This document shows positions 16,111 to 25,428 of a stretch of DNA of 64,000 nt, in pieces. The notes under the pieces were generated by a model. The model saw nothing but the letters and a program-made list of their open reading frames with translations. It had not been told where the DNA came from and did no database searches. Source of the DNA: Gemmatimonadota bacterium. Lineage in GTDB: Bacteria; Gemmatimonadota; Gemmatimonadetes; Longimicrobiales; Gaopeijiaceae. Position 1 is the first letter of the stretch. Each line of letters opens with the position of its first letter. A program made the position numbers and the translations under genes. The stretch is from contig DUBS01000035.1 of assembly GCA_012960225.1 (NCBI GenBank), forward strand, positions 1 to 64,000, given 5' to 3'.

Positions 16111-19100
16111 GTGAGCTTCGTCCATCTACATACGCACTCCGAGTTCTCGTTACTTGATGGCGCTAACCGGATCGGAGACCTGGTTCTAAAGGCCAAAGAG
16201 TATGAGATGCCAGCACTCGCGCTCACCGACCACGGATGCATGTTCGGTTCCTGGAGCTTCCATAAGAAGGCATCTAGCGAAGGGCTCAAGCCTATCATTG
16301 GTATGGAGGCATACGTTGCTCCTGGGGATCGACGGGAGCGATCCAAGTCCGGTGTTGGAGGACGTGCGTACTACCACCTGGTACTGCTCGCTCGTGACCG
16401 GATTGGCTACCAGAACCTCCTTAAACTCTCTTCGGTCGGATACACAGAGGGTTTCTACCACAAGCCACGTGTCGATCGAGAAGTCTTAGCCCGCCATCAG
16501 GAAGGCATAATTGTTAGTTCAGCATGCCTAGCTAGCGAAATTGCACGCCACCTTGATGTAGATAATTGGGCTGCAGCCAAAGAGACAGCCGAATGGTACG
16601 CAAACGTTTTTGACGGACGCTATTATCTTGAAGTGCAGGCGCACGATTCTGAAGGACAAGCAGAAGCTAACAAGAAGATCTTCACGTTAGCTGACGAACT
16701 CGGCCTCCCTGTGGTTGCCACGAACGATGCGCATTTTTTGCGACCAGAGGATCATGAAGCCCACGACGTCCTCCTCTGCATTGGGTTAGGTAAGGATCGT
16801 GACGACCCCAAGCGCATGAAATACGACAAGGGCCTCTATTTTAAGAGTGCTGAAGAGATGACATCGCGGTTCCCTGATCGACCCGATGTTATTGAAAACA
16901 CGTTAAGAATCGCTGATGAAGTCGACCTCGTCTTTGAGAAAAAATACCACCTACCAGAATTCCCTCTTCCGGATAAGTACTCTGATCCAAATGACTACTT
17001 AGAACAGCTAGCGATCCAGGGAGCGAAGAAGCGCTACGGCGACCCACTAACGCCAGAAGCCCAGACAAGACTCGATTATGAAATTGGGGTGATTAAGGGC
17101 ACAGGTTATGCCGGATATTTCCTGATCACCCAGGATTTCATTCAGTGGGCTCGCGACAATAACATCCCAGTCGGACCAGGTCGGGGCTCAGCTGCAGGAT
17201 CACTCGTCGCTTATGCGCTCGGCATCACTAACCTGGATCCACTCGAGTTTGGACTACTCTTTGAGCGGTTCCTGAACCCGGAACGGATTTCGATGCCAGA
17301 TATAGACATCGATTTCTGCTACGAACGTAGGGGTGAGGTCATTGAATACACCCGGCAAAAATACGGGGAAAATGCGGTTGGTCAGATTATCACATTCGGA
17401 ACAATGAAGAGTCGCGCTGTCATTCGTGATGTGGGGCGCACACTCGGATTTGAGCCTTCTGAAACTGACCACATTGCCAAGTTAATCCCGAACCAGCCTG
17501 GCAGTGCCTTCACGGTCCAGGAAGCAGTCGACAAGCTCAAGGAGGTCAAGAGCTTATACGAGTCTGACAGCCGGCATCGACAGCTCTTCGATTACTCGAT
17601 CACTCTGGAAGGGCTTGCTCGTCACGCGTCGGTTCATGCTGCTGGAGTGGTGATCGCACCGGGGCCGCTCGATGACTACGTCCCAGTCAGCGTCCAACCT
17701 GGGAAGAACGGCAACGGCACCAGTGCGATGTCCGTTACCCAGTACGACATGAATGGCCTAGAAGAGGTTGGGATGCTCAAGATGGACTTCCTGGGCCTCA
17801 GGACACTTACTGTTATCCATGACGCAGTAGAAATGGTAAGGGAGAGATGTGGAAACCTTAGTAATCCCGATAACGAAGAAGTCTATGATACAGTAGACGA
17901 CATACCATTAGATGATCGCGCGGTATACGAAATGCTGGCTCGCGGCGGGACTTCCGGCGTCTTTCAATTCGAGTCTAACCTCGCGAACGATAAACTCCGG
18001 GCGATGAGGTGTGACTGTTTCGAAGACTTGGTCGCGACCAACGCCCTGATCCGGCCAGGCCCACTCGACTCTGGTATGACCGATGTCTACATCGACCGCA
18101 AGACAGGCAAAACAGATGTCACATACCCACATCCTGACCTAGAGAACATTCTCAAATCAACCCACGGAGTGATCGTCTATCAGGAACAACTGATGCGGAT
18201 CGCGTCCGAACTTGCCGGCTTCACGCTAGGGGAGGCAGATGTACTCCGTAAGGCTGTGGGGAAGAAAATCAGCTCTCTTATCAAGGAAGAACTCAAGAAA
18301 TTTGTTGACCGTTGTGTTGAGCGAGGTGTCGACAAGCTGATTGCGATTGAACTTGGGACTCAAATTGAAACCTTCGGTCGGTACGGTTTCAACCGAAGCC
18401 ACAGCGCAGCGTACTCACTGATTTCCTACCACACAGCTTGGCTGAAGGTGCACTACCCGGCGGAGTTCATGGCTGCGATCCTGTCGTCGGCAATCGACAA
18501 CACCGATAGTGTCGTAAAGTATATCGGTGCATGCAGGGACTTGCCGCGCTATGTGCCCGGCCTTAAGGAGCCCATTGAAGTCCTCCCCCCGAACCTAAAT
18601 GAGTCGGGATGGAAATTCATCGTTACGGAAAGCGGGAAGATTCGGTTTGGATTGGGTGCGGTCAGGGGGGTCGGACAGGCGGCGGTCCGTTCAGTTATCG
18701 AGGCACGTCCAAATGGGAGATTTAGTTCGCTCTTTGAATTCCTTGAGCGTATTGATATCCGCTCCCTTAATAAACGAGCGTGCGAAGCATTGATTGCTGC
18801 GGGCGCAATGGATGAGTTTGGAGGCCGAGCACAATTATTAGAAAGCCTCGATACCGCATACGGTGAAGTACAAGCACGTCAGTCAGAAATTGAATCAGGA
18901 CAAGGATCTCTGTTCGGAGACACCTCGTCTCTTCCCCGAGCAGAACCACCACTCCGAGAGGTTCCTGAATGGGCTGAACAGGACCGGCTTGCCCGTGAAA
19001 AGGAAGCTCTGGGATTTTTCATCTCAGGGCATCCCTTAGATCATTACCGAGATGTAGTGGAGGCCTTTGGGCCCGTCTCAAGTAACACTCTTGTTGAACA

Positions 19101-19659
19101 CGCAGGACATACCGTTGACTTGCCTTGTGTTGTCACAGCAGTAGCGAGGCAGATTTCTCGACGTAACAACTCAGAGTGGGGCAAGATCACGGTAGAGGAC
19201 TTTCAGGGAACCGCGACAGTCCTAGCTTTCGGCGAAATGTGGCAAGAACACAAAGATGTACTCCGACAAGACGCTGTCGTCCTACTCTCAGGAAAAGTGA
19301 GTGGCCGGGAACGTGATGAAGATGACCCTCCGATCTTCTTAGATTCAGCTCGGCCCCTTGAGGAGCTTACGGGGAGCGGAGAACTATCTGTAAAGATCGA
19401 GCTGGACGTTGGATCGGATGTGACAGAAGAAGCCTTCGAGCAAGCAAAGCAAGTGCTTACTGCCTGCCCAGGGGCGTCGCCCGTTTTGGTGCAAGTTGGG
19501 TTGGGCAACGGTGCCCCAGCCCCACATTTCCGATCTCGATCCCTTAAGGTCAGCGCAAATAGTCAAACCCTTCAAGAACTCCGCAAACTCTTTGGTCATG
19601 GCAAGATCAGACTAGTCAGGACAGTAGGGCCGAGCTCAGAGTTCGTCGCTGGTCTGTGA
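16111..19659 (+). CDS. dnaE: DNA polymerase III subunit alpha
   Basis: The GTG at 16111 has GGAG nine bases upstream and begins directly with the PHP domain (FVHLHTHSEFSLLDGA). At 1182 residues it is the length of bacterial DnaE1. Visible landmarks are the PHP histidines, the GRGSAAGSLVAYALGI palm element, the catalytic PDIDIDF (about residues 396-402) with the third aspartate in MLKMDFLGLRTL, the fingers segment GRYGFNRSHSAAYSL, the SGHPLDHY linker, and an OB fold (VVTAVARQISRRNN...). It is the main replicative polymerase. The gene stands alone between a 209-base gap and the aldehyde dehydrogenase. No separate proofreading subunit gene is nearby. Confidence 0.97.
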   Translation: MSFVHLHTHSEFSLLDGANRIGDLVLKAKEYEMPALALTDHGCMFGSWSFHKKASSEGLKPIIGMEAYVAPGDRRERSKSGVGGRAYYHLVLLARDRIGYQNLLKLSSVGYTEGFYHKPRVDREVLARHQEGIIVSSACLASEIARHLDVDNWAAAKETAEWYANVFDGRYYLEVQAHDSEGQAEANKKIFTLADELGLPVVATNDAHFLRPEDHEAHDVLLCIGLGKDRDDPKRMKYDKGLYFKSAEEMTSRFPDRPDVIENTLRIADEVDLVFEKKYHLPEFPLPDKYSDPNDYLEQLAIQGAKKRYGDPLTPEAQTRLDYEIGVIKGTGYAGYFLITQDFIQWARDNNIPVGPGRGSAAGSLVAYALGITNLDPLEFGLLFERFLNPERISMPDIDIDFCYERRGEVIEYTRQKYGENAVGQIITFGTMKSRAVIRDVGRTLGFEPSETDHIAKLIPNQPGSAFTVQEAVDKLKEVKSLYESDSRHRQLFDYSITLEGLARHASVHAAGVVIAPGPLDDYVPVSVQPGKNGNGTSAMSVTQYDMNGLEEVGMLKMDFLGLRTLTVIHDAVEMVRERCGNLSNPDNEEVYDTVDDIPLDDRAVYEMLARGGTSGVFQFESNLANDKLRAMRCDCFEDLVATNALIRPGPLDSGMTDVYIDRKTGKTDVTYPHPDLENILKSTHGVIVYQEQLMRIASELAGFTLGEADVLRKAVGKKISSLIKEELKKFVDRCVERGVDKLIAIELGTQIETFGRYGFNRSHSAAYSLISYHTAWLKVHYPAEFMAAILSSAIDNTDSVVKYIGACRDLPRYVPGLKEPIEVLPPNLNESGWKFIVTESGKIRFGLGAVRGVGQAAVRSVIEARPNGRFSSLFEFLERIDIRSLNKRACEALIAAGAMDEFGGRAQLLESLDTAYGEVQARQSEIESGQGSLFGDTSSLPRAEPPLREVPEWAEQDRLAREKEALGFFISGHPLDHYRDVVEAFGPVSSNTLVEHAGHTVDLPCVVTAVARQISRRNNSEWGKITVEDFQGTATVLAFGEMWQEHKDVLRQDAVVLLSGKVSGRERDEDDPPIFLDSARPLEELTGSGELSVKIELDVGSDVTEEAFEQAKQVLTACPGASPVLVQVGLGNGAPAPHFRSRSLKVSANSQTLQELRKLFGHGKIRLVRTVGPSSEFVAGL

Positions 19660-19734
19660 GAAAACAGGCGAATCCACATACGGCCGTTACCCTTCCAATC
19701 AGCACTAATCCCTGGGAAGTTATGACCCTTTCCA

Positions 19735-19740
19735 TATAAA
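19735..19740 (+). promoter_or_regulatory. Possible -10 element before the aldehyde dehydrogenase gene
   Basis: TATAAA lies 36 bases before the ATG in an otherwise GC-moderate gap. No convincing -35 hexamer sits 16-18 bases upstream, so this is only a weak promoter candidate. Confidence 0.25.
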
Positions 19741-19776
19741 AATGGCGAACCAACAATCCCAAGTGGACCAACAAGT

Positions 19777-21375
19777 ATGAGCCAAACTGGCAGCACTCAG
19801 ATCTCAAAGATATCGAAAAAGATCCTAGAAGAGCTCGATATCGAGGATACCAACCTCGGAGGGTTTGCGGGCACTTGGATGGGATCAGGTCTTGATCTAG
19901 ACGTCTACTCCCCTATCGATGGATCTCGCCTCGCCACTGTGACTCAGGTTACTGAAGACGAGTATGACCAAGTGGTCACCCGAGCGCAGCAAGCATTTCT
20001 GGAATGGCGTAAAATACCAGCACCGAAGCGTGGTGAGGTAATCCGACAACTTGGGAATCGGCTCCGCGAGAACAAACATTCTCTTGGTGCCTTGGTCACT
20101 CTAGAAATGGGAAAGATCAAGGATGAGGGGGAGGGTGAAGTTCAAGAAATGATTGATGTCTGTGATTTCGCGGTAGGACTCTCCCGTCAGCTTTACGGCC
20201 TCACAATGGCAAGCGAACGACCCGACCACCACATGCGAGAGCAATGGCACCCTCTCGGTATCGTGGGGGTGATCACGGCCTTCAATTTTCCTGTGGCAGT
20301 GTGGAGTTGGAACGCTGCGATTGCTGCAGTTTGCGGCGATGCCACCCTATGGAAACCAGCTTCAGGCACACCATTAACTGCACTGGCTGTAACAAAGATT
20401 GCTGCAGATGTCTGCATCGAGAATAAAGTGGACCCAGCTATTTTTTCTCTTGTGGTTGGTAAGGGCTCTACCGTGGGTGACCGTCTACTACATGACAGAC
20501 GCCTCCCCTTAATATCGGCCACAGGATCCTGCCGCGTTGGTGAGCGGGTCGCCGAGGTTGTCGGGAAACGCCTCGGTCGGACCATACTAGAGTTGGGAGG
20601 TAATAACGCGATCATCGTGACGTCTAGCGCCAATCTGGATTTGGCCATCCCTAGCATTTTGTTTGGGGCGGTTGGAACAGCGGGACAGAGGTGCACGAGT
20701 ACACGCCGTATCATCGTGCACCGGAACATCCGGGACGAACTTGTTACACGGCTAGTAAAAGCCTACCGGAGTGTCCGGATCGGAGACCCGACAGATGATG
20801 AGACACTTATGGGTCCGCTTGTAAACCAACAGGCAGTGGATGACCTCCTCGAAGCTCGAAGCAAACTCTTGGAAGAAGGAGGAGAGATCATCTATGGTGG
20901 TACACAACTCGTGGGCGACAAATACCCCGGTGGCCTCTACGTCACACCATGCATCGCTGTAGCTGAGAACCACTACGAAATTGTGCAGACGGAGACTTTT
21001 GCACCGATTCTATACATTATCGATTACGGATCTTCCGACGCCGGACCAGCACAGGCAATCGATGAGGTACAGGAGGCCATCGAACTCCATAACGCTGTGC
21101 CACAAGGACTCTCTTCAGCAATCTTCAGCGAGAGCTTCCGAGAAGCAGAGTATTTCTTATCTCACCGGGGGTCAGATTGCGGTATCGCTAATGTGAATAT
21201 CGGTACATCCGGCGCTGAAATCGGTGGGGCCTTTGGAGGAGAAAAGGAGACGGGAGGTGGCCGTGAATCTGGCTCAGATGCCTGGAAAGCCTATATGCGT
21301 CGCCAAACTAATACCGTGAACTGGAGCACAGAGCTTCCTCTAGCTCAGGGCCTCTCGTTCGAGGTCGACCAATAG
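19777..21375 (+). CDS. ALDH7-type aldehyde dehydrogenase (aminoadipate semialdehyde/piperideine-6-carboxylate dehydrogenase-like)
   Basis: A 532-residue NAD(P)-dependent aldehyde dehydrogenase. The coenzyme lysine is in LWKPASGTPL, the general base is the glutamate of ELGGNNAII, and the nucleophile is the cysteine of GTAGQRCTSTRR. The overall pattern, including LGGFAGTW near the N-terminus, RPDHHMREQWHPLGIVGVI and GTSGAEIGGAFGGEKETGGGRESGSDAWK, matches the antiquitin (ALDH7) group, which oxidises alpha-aminoadipate semialdehyde in lysine degradation. Substrate is an inference from subfamily. The nitrilase-family gene starts 14 bases after its stop and is likely co-transcribed. Confidence 0.85.
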   Translation: MSQTGSTQISKISKKILEELDIEDTNLGGFAGTWMGSGLDLDVYSPIDGSRLATVTQVTEDEYDQVVTRAQQAFLEWRKIPAPKRGEVIRQLGNRLRENKHSLGALVTLEMGKIKDEGEGEVQEMIDVCDFAVGLSRQLYGLTMASERPDHHMREQWHPLGIVGVITAFNFPVAVWSWNAAIAAVCGDATLWKPASGTPLTALAVTKIAADVCIENKVDPAIFSLVVGKGSTVGDRLLHDRRLPLISATGSCRVGERVAEVVGKRLGRTILELGGNNAIIVTSSANLDLAIPSILFGAVGTAGQRCTSTRRIIVHRNIRDELVTRLVKAYRSVRIGDPTDDETLMGPLVNQQAVDDLLEARSKLLEEGGEIIYGGTQLVGDKYPGGLYVTPCIAVAENHYEIVQTETFAPILYIIDYGSSDAGPAQAIDEVQEAIELHNAVPQGLSSAIFSESFREAEYFLSHRGSDCGIANVNIGTSGAEIGGAFGGEKETGGGRESGSDAWKAYMRRQTNTVNWSTELPLAQGLSFEVDQ

Positions 21376-21389
21376 AGAGACCTGGACGC

Positions 21390-22217
21390 TTGGCTGACCA
21401 CTATCTCCACGTCGCCCTAATCACTGAGGTCTTCTTCGATGATCCTACCGGAGAACGACTTCAACGGGCACTCGTCGATGCGCAGTCCCGAGGTGCTGAC
21501 CTAGCTCTCCTACCTGAGATTCCATTGAATCGATGGTCACCTGCATCTAAACAAGCAATCGATGAAGACGCAGAAGAGTTAGGCGGATGGCGCCAGGTCC
21601 TGATGGCCGAAGCAGCTAAATCAGTTGGAATCGGCCTTGTAGGAGGAGCGATTATCCGAGATCCAGATACTGGGATCCGCTACAACACTGCCCTTCTCTA
21701 CGATGGCAACGGAGTTTGCCACGCCCGTTACCGCAAAATCCATCTTCCAGAGGAGGAGGGATACTGGGAAAAAAGCCACTATATGCCTGGCACCGAACCA
21801 CCTCGGGCCATCCCTGACATCTTCTCTCTCACAGTGGGACTGCAGATATGCTCTGACGTCAACCGTCCACAGGGGTTTCAGATCTTATCATCTGAAGGGG
21901 CCGAGGTCGCTTTCGCACCTAGAGCGACTCCACCTGAAACATACGAACGTTGGCAACTCATTCTTCGCGCGAATGCAATCATGAGTGGAATGTACGTACT
22001 CTCAACGAACCGCCCGCGGCCAGAGGGTGGAGCACCTATCGGTGGCCCCTCCGTCGCAATTGATCCATTTGGGCATGTGATAATGGAGACCAACGATCCC
22101 ATCGCTGTAGTAAGACTCAAACGCAGCATGGTGGAACAAGCCAGCAGGGATTACCCAGGTTATCTGGATCGCTTCCCAAACATCTACGCTAAAGGGTGGC
22201 TCAAGCTCACAGAGTAA
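21390..22217 (+). CDS. Carbon-nitrogen hydrolase (nitrilase superfamily amidase)
   Basis: The family N-terminus begins right after a TTG at 21390, and the first in-frame ATG lies far inside the domain, so TTG is the likely start. The 275-residue product has the catalytic triad: glutamate in LLPEIPL, lysine in YRKIHLP and cysteine in GLQICSDVN. Members hydrolyse omega-amides, carbamoyl or nitrile groups. Being placed 14 bases after the ALDH7 gene, it may act on an amide in the same degradation route, for example an aminovaleramide-like compound, but the sequence alone does not tell. It converges on the DUF4340 gene. Confidence 0.88.
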   Translation: MADHYLHVALITEVFFDDPTGERLQRALVDAQSRGADLALLPEIPLNRWSPASKQAIDEDAEELGGWRQVLMAEAAKSVGIGLVGGAIIRDPDTGIRYNTALLYDGNGVCHARYRKIHLPEEEGYWEKSHYMPGTEPPRAIPDIFSLTVGLQICSDVNRPQGFQILSSEGAEVAFAPRATPPETYERWQLILRANAIMSGMYVLSTNRPRPEGGAPIGGPSVAIDPFGHVIMETNDPIAVVRLKRSMVEQASRDYPGYLDRFPNIYAKGWLKLTE

Positions 22218-22297
22218 TCTGATTGCCAGACTGAGGCCTGCAGGAATCCAAACCCTTCGTCACTACATCGACATTTAATAGTGCGGACACCCGGCCC

Positions 22298-23212
22298 TCA
22301 AGAACTCGGCTCAATGCTCTCCAATTTGGGTGCTATACGGTCCACTCTGTACAAACCGATCCTGTAAATAACTTCGTCACCTGCAGAACGCGCCCACCGA
22401 TCTGAAGCTCCAGTGCCAATCGTCACTATAGCAAGGGCATTACCGCTTTGGTCGTATGCGGTTGTAATAGCCCCCTGATCCATAACTGCAAGAGAGTCTC
22501 CCCCCTCAAGGAATCCAACGGCTAAAAGATTGGCCAATTCCGACAGGACCCCGTTCACAGCGGAGGAATTCGTCTCGCTTCCATCATCGAAGGTCCAAAG
22601 ACTGTCTCTCCTGACCAGAGTGTATTCGTCAGTATCACGTTGGATCTCTACTCGGGTAACCGCAGCCGTATCGACTCTAGCCACCGTTTTACTACGCCAT
22701 TCGTTGGGTGATCTACGGATATGGGTTCGAAGATCCCCCTCAAGGATATAGACTTCATCCTCGTCTGGGAGTCTCACGTAGTTGGTCGAAGATCTCGGGC
22801 CCGTATCACCCACCAGCATTGTCTTGGTCGCACCGTCTAGATCGAATTCGATTGACCATCCGGCGGCCGCTGATACTCCCATACGATCATGGTTGTCAGG
22901 GTTGGACGCTACCAGATCACGAACGTCAAGGGTCAACATCGCGGCCCAGAAGCGAAAAACAGTCGCGGAATCCGCCTGATACCCGTTCACAGCCCAGTCA
23001 TCGACTCCACCTGACAACTCTGAGTTATAATCCGGGCCATTCATGCGGACTGACGTAACCGATACTTCTGAGATATCGTCAAAAAAGGTGGCGATATCTC
23101 CCGTAGCGTTCCTTCTTCCATCTCCCTGACTCGAAAACAGTGCCGCGACAGCCCAAAGTCCAGCTACAACGACCAGGGCACCGACCAACGTCTTAAGTGT
23201 TTTCTCGCTCAT
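22298..23212 (-). CDS. DUF4340 domain protein
   Basis: The ATG at 23212 overlaps the stop of the upstream transporter gene as ATGA, and GGAAGG lies ten bases upstream. The 304-residue product has one N-terminal membrane helix (about residues 5-25) and a large extracytoplasmic part. That part contains the DUF4340 pattern: W.VNGYQADSATV, the repeated SIEFDLDGATKTMLVGDTGP and YVRLPDEDEVYILEGDLR, and VARVDTAAVTRVEIQR. Proteins of this type are encoded beside GldG-like transporters, as here, and probably work with them in the envelope. The biochemical role is unknown. Confidence 0.88.
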   Translation of the reverse strand: MSEKTLKTLVGALVVVAGLWAVAALFSSQGDGRRNATGDIATFFDDISEVSVTSVRMNGPDYNSELSGGVDDWAVNGYQADSATVFRFWAAMLTLDVRDLVASNPDNHDRMGVSAAAGWSIEFDLDGATKTMLVGDTGPRSSTNYVRLPDEDEVYILEGDLRTHIRRSPNEWRSKTVARVDTAAVTRVEIQRDTDEYTLVRRDSLWTFDDGSETNSSAVNGVLSELANLLAVGFLEGGDSLAVMDQGAITTAYDQSGNALAIVTIGTGASDRWARSAGDEVIYRIGLYRVDRIAPKLESIEPSS

Positions 23213-25428
23213 GCCACGACTTCCTTCCATCGAGACTCAGCACGACGTTTTCGGCCGGTAACCCGGTAAACCCCTATAAGAACAAACAGGAGAGGGACTC
23301 CGACCAAATTCACCCACTTCAGCATCCGCTTACCATAATCGGAGGTGAATACAAAAGTCGGTGGTGTCCGGTCTTGGGAACGAATCCGAATTAAGGATTC
23401 GTCTTGGGCCAACCAGTCGATCGTATTGGCAAGAAAGATCAAGTTGGACGGATTGCCCTGCAGAAACTGAAACTCGGTAAAGGTTGCATCACCCACGATG
23501 ATAATCCTCCCCCCTGTCTCACCTTCATCTGGAGTAAGTGCAACCGCTAGGGTACGCACACCTAGTTGATCCGGTGTGGCGGCCCACTCTTGATCAGGGG
23601 CGATTGACTCCATCGGAGCGCGTGTGATACCGGATGGCGTGGTTTGCCAAAGGGGTGTTACCTGAGTTGTATCTGTTATCTCCAGTTGAGCAGCCCATGC
23701 AAAGGTGACCGCGTTAATGCCGGAGGTGGTCGCGTGATCTGAAGCTGGAATCGCAATAGGCCATAAGGGATAGGGGGCTATCACATTGAAGAGTCCCTGG
23801 CGCCCCATGGACACATTCTCACTTGATTGAAGATCCGCCACCACACTCCCTGATAATTCCACACCGCGATCGCTCAACATGGACTCGAGGCCAGATCGTA
23901 CAGGCAATGGATTTGGCGTTTGCGGGTTGAGGAGAATCGACTCCATCAATAAAAGTGCAGCACCACCCTGGTCTACATATTCTTCGATACGCTGCACGGC
24001 TAAGCTGTCCAGGGTAGTCGTCGCACCTGCCACAATAAGCACTGCCGTTGAATCACCTGAAATCATCGAACCCGATTCACCTGCAATAGCTACCGAACTA
24101 ATCTCGTAACGGTCGCCTAAGCTTTCGCGAAGTCCAGGAATATCATCTAACCCTTTCGTATCAAAGCCCTCAACAAAGTTGACTTTAGGGCGGGCTTCCG
24201 TCGTCATGCGATAGATCGCTGATGCTAAACGAAACTCCAGATCGTCAGTACGTGTGATGAGTGGCATGACTTCCTCGTCATCCGCATAAGTCATCGCGAG
24301 GCCGTAGTAACCTCTCCGGATCTGGAATTCGTCATCCCTTAGGACATTGAATTCAATTGGGAAAATACCAAAAGCGGACGCTTCACTTGCTGCATCTTCA
24401 TCATCATCGGGATTCAGCTCACTCACCACCACACCACCACCCGAAGCTGCCCGCATATCTGCAAGCAAATCCCGAACGTCCCGGAGTTGGATCTGAATTT
24501 CAGGAGGTAGTTCTGCGGAAGCATACAACTTTATCTGGACAACATCGTCGATCTCACCAAGCAAATCCTTTGTCCCCTCGGAGAGGGTATAGAGATTCTC
24601 AGCAGTTAGATCGAGTCGGCCTCGAATATAGCTTCCAAGTAAATTGGCCATTAGCACTAAACCGATGAAAACTGCGGAACCTAATCGTAGTCGCTTAAAC
24701 TCAGGTCGAATGTGGCTCAACCGTTCTCTGCTCACCGCTCCAACAGCTAACACTAGGAATAGAGCGGTGGTAGACACGAAGTAGAGGACATCCCGAAGAT
24801 CGACGACACCCCGTGCCACATTTTCAAAGTGACTGACTACTGAGAGCCGTGCGAGTGCACCCGAAAGCGCAGGAGGCAAGCCAATCTGCACTACCGGCAC
24901 ACCGATCAAGAACAGTACAAAGCTTAGCGCGGCAGCAATGATGAATGCAGTGATCTGGTTACGTGTCATACTGGAAGCCCAGATGCCAATCGCTACCAAT
25001 TGGCCAGCAAGCAGTGCAGCACCTACATACTGAGCAGTCACGATCCCAGGATCAGCTTCTGATGCCATCAGCATTCCGATCGCTGTTGGCACGGTACCAG
25101 CAAGCGCAATGAGAACAAAAATCCAATTGCCTAAGAACTTCCCAGCAATGACCTCAGCCTCAGAAAGGGGCTGGGCCATCAACCATTCAAGGGTTCCTCC
25201 CCGCCGCTCTTCTGCGAGTGTGCGCATCGTTGCTGCCGGAACGAAGACCGCAAACAAAACAGGTAGCAAATCGAAGAGAGGCCTCATCGAAGCCAGGTTC
25301 GACGCATACATATTGCGGAAACCCAGAAAGAGAGAGATCCCCAGAAACGCTACCACCAAGACGTAAGCAGTGGGTTGATCGAAGTATCCACGCACCTCGT
25401 GCCGAGCAACAGTCCAGATTCTTCGCAT
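23209..25428 (-). CDS. ABC-2 permease fused to GldG-like auxiliary domain
   Basis: A 739-residue fusion. Residues 1-235 form an ABC-2 type permease with six membrane helices (GldF-like: VARHEVRGYFDQPTAYV at the start, TMRTLAEERRGGTLEWLMAQPLS after helix 2). A seventh helix near residue 250 leads to a large GldG/ABC_transp_aux region (ENLYTLSEGTKDLLGEI, then a FVEGFDTKGLDDIPGL segment and a VDQGGAALLLMES strand), ending with a C-terminal helix and a basic tail. In Flavobacterium gldF and gldG are separate genes needed for gliding and secretion. The start may be GTG 25431 or ATG 25428, and both overlap the ATPase stop. Confidence 0.9.
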   Translation of the reverse strand: MRRIWTVARHEVRGYFDQPTAYVLVVAFLGISLFLGFRNMYASNLASMRPLFDLLPVLFAVFVPAATMRTLAEERRGGTLEWLMAQPLSEAEVIAGKFLGNWIFVLIALAGTVPTAIGMLMASEADPGIVTAQYVGAALLAGQLVAIGIWASSMTRNQITAFIIAAALSFVLFLIGVPVVQIGLPPALSGALARLSVVSHFENVARGVVDLRDVLYFVSTTALFLVLAVGAVSRERLSHIRPEFKRLRLGSAVFIGLVLMANLLGSYIRGRLDLTAENLYTLSEGTKDLLGEIDDVVQIKLYASAELPPEIQIQLRDVRDLLADMRAASGGGVVVSELNPDDDEDAASEASAFGIFPIEFNVLRDDEFQIRRGYYGLAMTYADDEEVMPLITRTDDLEFRLASAIYRMTTEARPKVNFVEGFDTKGLDDIPGLRESLGDRYEISSVAIAGESGSMISGDSTAVLIVAGATTTLDSLAVQRIEEYVDQGGAALLLMESILLNPQTPNPLPVRSGLESMLSDRGVELSGSVVADLQSSENVSMGRQGLFNVIAPYPLWPIAIPASDHATTSGINAVTFAWAAQLEITDTTQVTPLWQTTPSGITRAPMESIAPDQEWAATPDQLGVRTLAVALTPDEGETGGRIIIVGDATFTEFQFLQGNPSNLIFLANTIDWLAQDESLIRIRSQDRTPPTFVFTSDYGKRMLKWVNLVGVPLLFVLIGVYRVTGRKRRAESRWKEVVA

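Noticed and set aside
20193-20729. Minus-strand frame of 178 codons inside the aldehyde dehydrogenase gene
   Set aside because: Antisense to a gene with complete ALDH motifs.
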